From assembly GCA_038503065.1 (NCBI GenBank), contig JBCAMK010000015.1, positions 1,736,001 through 1,800,000 on the forward strand: a DNA stretch of 64,000 nucleotides, written 5' to 3'. Shown here piece after piece: positions 56,476 through 64,000 of this stretch. The stretch comes from Paragyromitra xinjiangensis (lineage: Eukaryota > Ascomycota > Pezizomycetes > Pezizales > Discinaceae). The notes beneath the pieces were generated by a model. The model did not search any database. It worked only from the letters and a program-made list of their open reading frames with translations, and had not been told where the DNA came from. The translations under genes were made by a program, and so were the position numbers. How positions within the stretch are numbered: position 1 is the first letter of the stretch; each line of letters starts with the position of its first letter.

Positions 56476-58311
56476 CTTGAGCCTCTAAAATGGTTCGTGA
56501 ATTTCGAGGACTTCAGGGATGTCGGTAGTGAGGGGAATTACCCGATAAATAGATAGATGAGTAGTGCTTTAGAGGGTAGATAGAGATCATCTTCAATTGG
56601 ATAAGGGGAAAGCAAGCATGCATAGCACTGAATTAGGTGGGTTGCATGGCTTGTAACACACCATAAAAGTCGAGGAGTCACATCCATCAAACCTAGTGTT
56701 GATCCGAAGCACCGCAAATTGTACTTGAGTTTAATAGCTAATGAGTTTATTATAGAAACTAAGAAAAACTATAAAAAGATAGACCCTTTATGGGTATTCA
56801 TCCTACAGTATGCATGGGAGATGCCCAGCCTGCATAAAATAAACATAAAAGGAAAGGAAACCCACTCTTTTGCCTATCCTTCCCCACGTGTTTGAGCGAT
56901 CGATTTAGCAAGTTTTTTACTTTTGTATTCTATGGTGGAATGACTCTATAACCGACACCTGGAAAGCAGCTTACCCCGAGCTCGTATAACTAAACTCAAC
57001 AATAGAAATTAACGCGAAAAAAACCCGCAAGATGTACGTCTTCCCAAGTGCTATCTCACCTAGGTTTTATTTCCCTCAAAAGTGATGTTGATGGCAAGAA
57101 ATAGAAGCAATGAAATGCGTTTTTTTGGTGAGAGTGAAACTAGTGCTCAGGTGTACATAGGGTCATGATGAAAAAAACACGCTGTTTGCCTCACCAAAAC
57201 CACAATTGATTACAGCTTCCCCAATTCCCCAATTCCCCAATGCTATATTTCACCAAATCAATACGCGGGATTATCTCTCTAAGATAATAGTAATAACTTT
57301 AAAGTTGAGCGACTATCCAAATTGTACTTCTCTTTGGGTTGTTGGCGTGCCGGTTGAGTTACTGGTTTCATGCCGGTGTCGGTTATAGAGTCAATCCACC
57401 ATAGTTCGGCTGGGGTTTAGTTATTAGTCATGTGTTCTTCGTAACAGGATGTGTAATTTATGTTCTCATGAGGTAAATACCTCTAATGTAAACATGTACA
57501 CTAAATAGGCATATGCATATGCAACGTGGACTTTGCTGGTGATAGCGGGGGTAGCTCCTCGGTAGCTATAGATAAGTGGTAGGGGTTTAGGTAATGGGAT
57601 ATATCAATATCTATTACATATCAATTGGGCTTGCTCATTAATATTGTGATACTCTTTTTTCTTTTTTCTCGCGAGATATTTTTTTGGTGGTGTTGGTTCT
57701 CAGCTCCAGGTTGCTCCTCCGTTCATCGGAAGGGACTGTGAATGGTTGCAAAAATGATACAAAAATAGGGAATGATTGCACTGTCCGACACCGAGACTAT
57801 TAGGAGTCACTTATTTGGTTATGACCATTGGGCGCATATATGCTACCTCTGTAATTTGCACCGCACTGGCGCACCAAGCACTTGGAGGTTCTTTAGCTGC
57901 AGGATATCGAATCCGCCATTATTAACTTACTGAAGGGTGGTGAATTTCAAGAGTAGCCGGGTTCGTGTTGGTCAAATTATTTGGCTCAAATCATCATGTC
58001 CCATCAAACTTAGGTAGTGATAAATGGGCATATAGTAAAGATTGATAGTGAGACCCTCGTTTTAACTGGTCGGAAGACCCATTATCCCTTCATCCCTTTT
58101 CGATCATATTTTCTTGCGTGATGCAAGCCACGCGTGCGACACTCAGCCGCTCTACAGTCTCGTATCGAGGCTATATATACACGCAAGGCTGTGTCTGGGC
58201 GGGGATCTGGCACCGATATATTGTTTTTCTGCCCCCACTTGCTGCCATCCGTTAGTTCAAACTAGGGCGTATATCATTCTAGTTTTCCTCCCCCGAATTC
58301 AGAGCTACACG
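56476..58311. other. Divergent intergenic region between the CHAT gene and its neighbour
   Basis: AT-rich, 1.8 kb. CCCCAATT is repeated about three times near 57220-57240. No ORF or RNA gene is supported. Confidence 0.5.
58172..58179 (+). promoter_or_regulatory. TATA box of the following gene
   Basis: TATATATA lies 133 bp upstream of the ATG at 58312, in an otherwise GC-richer leader. Confidence 0.5.
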
Positions 58312-59127
58312 ATGGAACTTGATATAGAACTCTGTCCGCCTAGCGGGGAGCTTGCAATCCAGCGAAATTCTGCGACGGATCTAGAAAACCGTGAAAACAT
58401 TCACGAAAACGAGCCGAATAATTTCACCCTTTTGAATATCCGCCTTGAAAAAGCTCAGTATGGACAGTATAGCGGCCAAGCTGCGTGTCTCCTTGTTTTT
58501 CGGTTTCTTTTTAAGTTCAGAGCCGGTTCCGCACGGATCAAAAAATTCCATATTCGGATCACTTTCCGCAAACTTCCCTCTGATAGCTCATCTGCTGAGC
58601 CCCCACTCCGTGTGATGAGTATCGCCCCCGAAGATTTGTACGGCGATCTCTTTGCGGAAGAGCGTTCTCGAACCGCGTCTATAGGAACCACTATTGATCA
58701 GTCCAGCACTTTCACTGGCAACTTAAGTTTCAATAGTAGCATCACTAGAAAACATCAGCTCAAACTCTCTGGCTGGGTTACGGGTACCGAGGGCGCGAGT
58801 GACAACACGGTTGTTTGGGATTGTGCGGAAACGAAGAAAAAGGCCAGTGGAGTGGTTCCGAGGTACCTTGGTGCGGTTATCGTGAGGTGCGATGGGAGGT
58901 TTTCGGCTGAGTTTACGGTGGACGGTGAACAGGGGTTTCTTGGTAGCTCCGGGTTTTTTGATTGGAGAAGTGTGTTTGGAAGGAAAAAGAAAGATGATCT
59001 AGTGCTATTTGATCCACAGAAACCTTTTGGGGACCCCATTGTGGGGGTGGCGGATCTCAAAGACCTAGATTTACTTGAAGTGGTTAAACTTCCACCCATC
59101 CAAGTTTTGCCACCTGGATACTCCTGA
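58312..59127 (+). CDS. Hypothetical intronless protein, beta-rich, 271 residues
   Basis: The first ATG of a longer open frame is at 58312 (MELDIELCPPSGELAIQRNS); upstream codons lack ATG and a TATA box lies in that part, so this start is preferred. Two blocks of alternating hydrophobic residues suggest beta sandwiches: ACLLVFRFLFKF with FHIRITFRKL, then a Ser/Thr-rich NLSFNSSITRKHQLKLSGW, then VPRYLGAVIVRC and AEFTVDGEQ. The C-terminus has DWRSVFGRKKKDDLVLFDP. Similar arrangements ending in a W-x-x-x-F-G...DDLVLFDP motif occur, to my knowledge, in many uncharacterised ascomycete proteins. It is divergent from the CHAT gene, which makes a functional pair conceivable but unproven. Confidence 0.72.
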   Translation: MELDIELCPPSGELAIQRNSATDLENRENIHENEPNNFTLLNIRLEKAQYGQYSGQAACLLVFRFLFKFRAGSARIKKFHIRITFRKLPSDSSSAEPPLRVMSIAPEDLYGDLFAEERSRTASIGTTIDQSSTFTGNLSFNSSITRKHQLKLSGWVTGTEGASDNTVVWDCAETKKKASGVVPRYLGAVIVRCDGRFSAEFTVDGEQGFLGSSGFFDWRSVFGRKKKDDLVLFDPQKPFGDPIVGVADLKDLDLLEVVKLPPIQVLPPGYS

Positions 59128-60375
59128 TTCTATGTTTTCTTCTGGGTGAGATGTTCGTGTTTAAGAGGTTCTGGCTAAGGAATATGTGGTATCTGCTTCG
59201 TGTCATGTCATATTACCATGCAACTAGCTCACAGGTCAATCTCAGCGCTAAATTATTTGATCATGATTGAGGGAATTCGTGCGTTGAATGCTATCCTAAT
59301 TAGTATAATCAACTTCAGGGTTAGTTTAACTGGCGAATAAGTACCGTATTATCTGGTGAAATTCGGTTTGGCACTAGTGGGTAGAACATATATTGATGTG
59401 CATCAAAAGAAAGAGATTAGGTTGGATCCACGGAAGTCAAAGGTACTAACACAAAAATGGTGTAGAGAAGCACTGATAGAGCTTAGACCAGCTGTATTCC
59501 TTTCTTTTTATGTACGTTAATGTATGTTCTACCCACTAGCGCTAAACCGAATTTCACCAGATAATACGGTAGTGCGTCCAACCTAGGCTCTGTCTCCCAA
59601 CTGATCTTGTGAGATCTAGGAATGGAAGAATAAGTAAAATAAAAGGGATCCGGAGCATAGCTAGAACTTTCAACTACCCTCAATGTATATCTAGAATTAA
59701 CAACAGTTTAGTTTGGAAAACAAGGCAGAGAATATAAATCTATGGTTTGAGTACGATGAAGAGTTGTTTATGCATTGGATGGGTAAAACGGACTCGTGCA
59801 TGTATTCTCGGAATGGGAACTTCATAGAGCTTAATTTGGCGTAGTGCTATCCACGAGTTTTTTCGAATAGCTCTTGGGTGCATTGGTTTGTGGACGAGCA
59901 TCACATCAACCCTAACCCACATGCGCAGTGTTAGAGGTATGTAGTTTCATAACATCTTCTGAACCGTATTAGTTGGTAGAGAACTATGATAGATACGTGC
60001 TGCAGCGAGCTTTGAGGTTTGTACAAGTGCTTCTATTGACATTCTTCCGGTATTACATATTGGGCTTTTTTTTGATGAACTGCTACATGTACAAGATTGA
60101 ATGCTATTGAAAGCCTTTTGACAAGCTGTAAAATTTTAGTTCTCGCCTCGGCCTCTTCAGCGAACACTCTGATGCTATTCAGTTGATGCTTTATCATCGG
60201 CTAAAAATCTATATGCAAGTATTGTATTGCTACGAGAATATTCCTGCATTGGGATGTAAGTTAATATAGAAAATTACAACTTCTTGTAACACTACCACTT
60301 ACGAATACACAGATCTTTGGCCGTCTGAGATTGTCAAATCTAACAAACTGGCGGAAGAATACATAATGTATTCTC
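59128..60375. other. Intergenic region with an inverted coding-like duplication
   Basis: Holds the inverted repeat annotated separately, a telomere-like AACCCTAACCC at 59909-59919, and minus-strand open frames at 59483-59683 and 59740-59922 that may be remnants of one degraded gene. Confidence 0.45.
59342..59571. repeat. Imperfect inverted repeat with a conserved peptide in both arms
   Basis: The left arm (59342-59416) and right arm (59495-59571, reverse complement) match at all but about ten of 76 positions, with an ~80-bp spacer. Both arms, each read outward-in on its own strand, encode PYYLVKFGLALVGRTYI followed by D/N-VH. About half the differences are synonymous. The structure could be a foldback element or an inverted duplication of a gene fragment. 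No target duplication was recognised. Confidence 0.7.
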
Positions 60376-61655
60376 CTATACCCTAGCTCCTGGGCTTCCA
60401 CGGACAAATGATGCAACTGGAGAAGGGTTGGCCCTCGCTTTTGAGTGATATGGCGGTGCTGCCCAATAAAGCACCGAATTGGCACTTAGTGCTACGATTG
60501 GGCCTAGCCATTGTATCCAGTGACTCTGCCAGTTCCCAGTTGCTGCATGCAAGCCAAAGCAACGCGCCGGGTTCATTGCTAAAAAGTAATTTCACTTTAT
60601 CAGCAAAACAATCAAGCTAAACGATTGCCAGTTTCAACTCACAAGCACCAGTATAGCCAGTTCTCATAATTCCTGTTGCGAAGGTCATGAGACCCAAAGA
60701 AAAACCGATCAGTATTGGCCCAAGTGCTGGGCCAAAGACTTGTCTCTGACGGGGATCGAGGCCAACACCGAATGCGATAAATAACGTGACGCAACAAGAC
60801 ACCGTCTCTAAGACGAAAGCCTGCCCGGTCGTGATACCTGCAGTCGGATCCCAATTGCAACCGGGAACTTTTGCCTTATTGCAGCTATCGGATTAATCCT
60901 GTTCGGAGGTAGTGAATATCGGAACAGCTATTACTTACTGAAACGACGATCTTATCACCCACTCCAGCACGTAGTAAGTACCCCCCGATGGTCGCGCCGG
61001 TAACTTGGGCCACAACATAAACAACCGTTCTCGGAAGTGTTGATAAACGCGTGGCGAAAGTTGCCATGGTAATCATTGGGTTCAAGTGACCTCCGGAAGC
61101 TGGTGCAGCAGCGAAAATGTACAATGGAAGGGTAAGGGCTGCCATAATACCCCCGATCGCTGATGCTACAACGGGCGACGTGACACTTCTCGGTATTACG
61201 TTAGTATAAATTTCGAGGTTATACGTAGTGCAGGGGAAGGACTTGTAAACAGACATGTGAAGATTTCCAAGTGCGATACCAACAGCCCCAGACGTGAAGG
61301 CATTGAGTCCAGAGACTGAAGGCGAGACAATCAGCCTTGTTACATTATTACATGCAGAGTTTAGCTTATCAATTGGTCCTAACGTACCCCAAAGTTCAAT
61401 CAATGCTGATCGCCAAATTTCCGGTTCCCTGAAGCCACGAAGGCCGCACATTTCGCTCCAGGTGACATCGGTTATTGCGTCGGGCGTCTCACTTTTGATC
61501 TTTTCATACTCAGGATCGTCGCGGGAAACTGTAAATTGCTGGTTTCCGCCGATACGACCAGCAAACGTTGCATTTCGTAACTTTTTGTCGTCTGTGGGAG
61601 GCCTTGTGTTCACCCGTGTTAAGATGTTTGGGGCATCCAAAGGGGATTTTGACAT
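60376..61655 (-). CDS. Aquaporin (MIP family), XIP-like with NPM and NPARC motifs
   Basis: Five minus-strand exons: 61384-61655, 61255-61335, 60939-61185, 60643-60874, 60376-60578; 344 residues. A 75-residue cytosolic N-terminus precedes six expected membrane helices. The first pore loop reads SGGHLNPMITMATF, with NPM in place of NPA. The second reads SMNPARCFG, created at the last splice junction. The NPARC form, with Cys after NPAR, is a signature of the X-intrinsic protein (XIP) subfamily found in fungi, protists and plants, whose members pass water and small neutral solutes such as glycerol, urea or H2O2. Two introns (48 and 69 nt) contain no in-frame stop and would be read through by simple ORF calling. 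Confidence 0.88.
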
Positions 61656-64000
61656 TGCTCTCGAGTTCTAAATTGATTATAATAAACTGGAAGAAAGCTT
61701 GGCCAGTGGTCTGGGTTATATTATGGCCAAGGGGCTCTCCTTACTCAGCAGGCTCGATGCTGACGAAGGATCACAGTGTATAAAGTGATAATTGGGTAAT
61801 GCGACACTAGAGTACTAAGCAACCGGCAGCAGTAGTGTGCCCCCACGCGGATAGAAGGTGTCGCTTAGATACGCTACAGCTGGACGCTTATTACTGGACA
61901 GGACTGCAACGTGTCAATGTAAACGTTGAGATATCCACTCCGATAGGTGAATCACCCCCTTTTATCGTTATCATGAAAAACTGTGGTACATAAGTGACTG
62001 CGTTCGATGTACAGTGTTCTGTTACATTAAGCTGTGTTTGATATGTAGCTAATTTGTATCAGGAGCATTATATCACTGAAAAACTGGGAGTGTTGTGCAT
62101 AGCGGGGTTGTGTAGAACACACTGAGAATATGTGCTGAAAATTTGTATTCGCTGTGCAACAAAGTACATGAAATATGCAAAGAGCACTAATCGCATGTGT
62201 GAGAGGGCTATTCTGTGTGAGAAACGAGCAAGAGATATGCCTATTACTGACACAGATGAAACTATTGTATGTAAATTGTGCCACATGCGCGAAAAGCCTC
62301 CACCGTAGGTGCAATCAATATTAATATATGCCAACAGCACCAGAAACATATGCCATTGATATACAGGGATTGTGTTCAAAGTGTATAAACTGCATAGAGT
62401 AAAATGTGTAACGGTAAAAAAGATTATTGTAGTGGAGAGTCGAACCACTAGTTAGTTGATGAATGTATGCAAGTACTAGACCGCTAGGCCATCAAGCAGG
62501 TTGATAGAATTGTCTTGTTTAATACGATTTCAATGTTCTTTGTTTCTGGTGGCATTAATTCTTAAAATCGCCAAGTCTTTACTTAAACTTAACACAATAA
62601 AACTGTGTATTACATATCACAAGATATTGGAAATCAAATTACACAAGATGGACGTGTAATGTGATTGCTAGACAAAATAGCAGTTTAACTTATTCTATCA
62701 GGCACCCTAACTGTATGATTTACACAATCAGAGAGCTATTAACACCATGAACCAGTGTCCCTTACACATACCCCACCCTTCATATGTACCATAGTCGAAA
62801 GTGACTATCATTATTCTCTCCGATGGGGTTGCGATGCTGTAGCTATAGCGTGTGCTATACATGCTCGATCTCTGCAATATGTACTAGTAGCAGAAGTACA
62901 TGTCATTTCTACAACTACTCTTACTAGGATAATTGTCTCGTTCTACGCGTACGTAGATCTGATCTGCTATATGTTAGCGCCATTAATATGCATACAATTG
63001 GCCAAGTGTATCATCCCGTCAGCTGATTTAGTGAGGTCTCGCCTAGCCTAGAAATCCAGTGGCTCGCACAACCGAGCTAGATTGATTGATAGATTGATCG
63101 ATTTTCTATTAAGTACATTCACCCTTTTCGGGTATGGTACTCATACTATAAAACTCCCACTCATTCTACATATCTTTCTTTTCCGTCGCCACGCTTTTCA
63201 TTGCTTCTTTACTTTCGTATCGTCCGCCACCTCTCTTGGCTGGTGCCGGAGAGCTAGAGACAACCGCGTTGGATGTTTGTCTCTGTATGACTGACTTAGA
63301 TCTAAGAATTCTCTCGTGGAGACTTAGTCCCTGCGGCTCTTTGGTATTACTAAAATCGTTAAATGTTAGGGGACTTGGTTTTGCTAATAACCTGTTCACC
63401 TCTTTTCTGTAGGTTTCTAGGGGGCGTGAAACTACTATTCGCAAAACTATCTATGCTATGACATGGGTTAGAAACACGAAATATTCTATAGCTAATTATA
63501 ACTTCTTGCACTATGTAGTTTTCCAAGACAAATTAGCACCAATGCTCTGTGAGTAAGCTATGAAAGAATAAGAGACAAATTAAATAAATTGATAATTTAG
63601 AAAACCCGGTTTCCTCAGAGTTCCATAAAGTGAACACCAATCAGGAAAGAGTGCCAACGAAATGGAGAATTTGCGGATGGTGGCGAGGGCCCCGCAACGT
63701 ACAATGTGTTAATAGCGGGCTCAAAAAGCAACTCCAATTCAAGGCTACTAGTAGATAGACTCGATAAAATCCATCCAAAAAAATCTTTCTAGAGATCTCA
63801 TAGCCCGTTTTCGAAGGTCTACGCGATTCTTTAGCTCCTTTATTCCTGTATTCACCTGTCACTTTTCGCCTTTTGGTCGTCTTCCCCATTACCTCAAATC
63901 TCTTCCTCTTGACCATCCTCTATTCTCCCTGTCGCTTCTGAGTTACTACGGGTTTGCCTTTTACCCTCTTTGGCGTTCAGGTCACCCTGTCCAGGAAATA
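61656..64000. other. AT-rich end of the window
   Basis: No protein gene is supported. Minus-strand frames at 63166-63444 and 63641-63916 encode basic peptides (the second starts MVKRKRFEVMGKTTKRRK) without a family or splice context. They could be pieces of a decayed gene or of a gene continuing past the window. The tRNA-like relic is listed separately. Confidence 0.4.
62424..62498 (-). tRNA. tRNA-like Pol III relic (pseudogene)
   Basis: On the minus strand, TGGCCTAGCGG (62481-62491) matches the A box and GGTTCGACTC (62437-62446) matches the B box, at tRNA-like spacing. A TTTTTT terminator follows (62416-62421). The 75-nt length fits a tRNA, but the acceptor, D and anticodon stems do not pair properly, so no anticodon can be assigned. 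It is either a degraded tRNA gene or the head of a tRNA-derived SINE. Confidence 0.35.

Noticed and set aside
60590..60612. ATCAGCAAAA near an aquaporin intron, like the TIR of elements A-D
   Set aside because: The first base differs (TATCAGC), there is no partner end nearby, and it lies within a normal intron.
63166..63916. Basic minus-strand frames near the window end
   Set aside because: No family, no splice partners and no start context. They may belong to a gene outside the window, but that cannot be supported.

Overview
The window is nuclear DNA of a filamentous ascomycete (Pezizomycotina). The evidence is genes split by 45-75 bp introns with GT-AG (occasionally GC-AG) borders and CTAAC-type branch points, a Tad1-like LINE, a chromodomain Gypsy element, and typical fungal families: NB-ARC/TPR receptor, CHAT/TPR protein, GH5 mannanase, Dal5/TNA1-type permease and an NPARC-type aquaporin. 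A more exact placement (for example Leotiomycetes) would be guesswork. No rRNA, CRISPR array or bacterial-type operon is present.

Layout. 1-12.4 kb is a nest of mobile DNA. A broken Gypsy element (RNase H and integrase zinc finger at 3.4-4.2 kb, integrase core and chromodomain at 10.2-11.3 kb, 3' LTR at 11.5-12.4 kb) is split by a LINE with two complete ORFs and a 9-bp target duplication. Four non-autonomous elements sharing the terminal inverted repeat CATCAGCAAAA, but with unrelated or rearranged interiors, sit inside the neighbouring satellite, the Gypsy RNase H region, the LINE tail and the LTR. The LTR in turn cuts off a C2H2-finger gene fragment. A TA-rich gap follows to 14.4 kb.

14.4-32.5 kb holds five multi-exon genes: a ten-exon transporter with 27-nt and 9-nt exons, a PA-domain/RING-H2 membrane protein, a disordered repeat protein, an eight-exon NB-ARC/TPR (NLR-like) receptor of 1109 residues, and an AIF/AMID-like flavoprotein. 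32.5-45 kb is gene-poor. I rebuilt two small three-exon genes there (71 and 58 residues) from splice signals. 45-64 kb holds a large disordered protein, a GH5 beta-mannanase, a TPR-CHAT protein of 1142 residues with an N-myristoylation motif, an unknown beta-rich protein divergent from it, an XIP-like aquaporin and a tRNA-like Pol III relic.

How the genes relate. No biosynthetic cluster is evident. The recurring theme is cell-death or non-self-recognition families: NLR-like receptor, AIF-like oxidoreductase and CHAT protease-like protein, within about 35 kb. The unknown protein next to the CHAT gene is a possible partner. That link is inference from proximity and family knowledge, not shown by the sequence. 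All multi-exon models reported as complete (transporter, RING, repeat protein, NLR, flavoprotein, mannanase, CHAT, aquaporin, small genes) sum to whole codons with one open frame.
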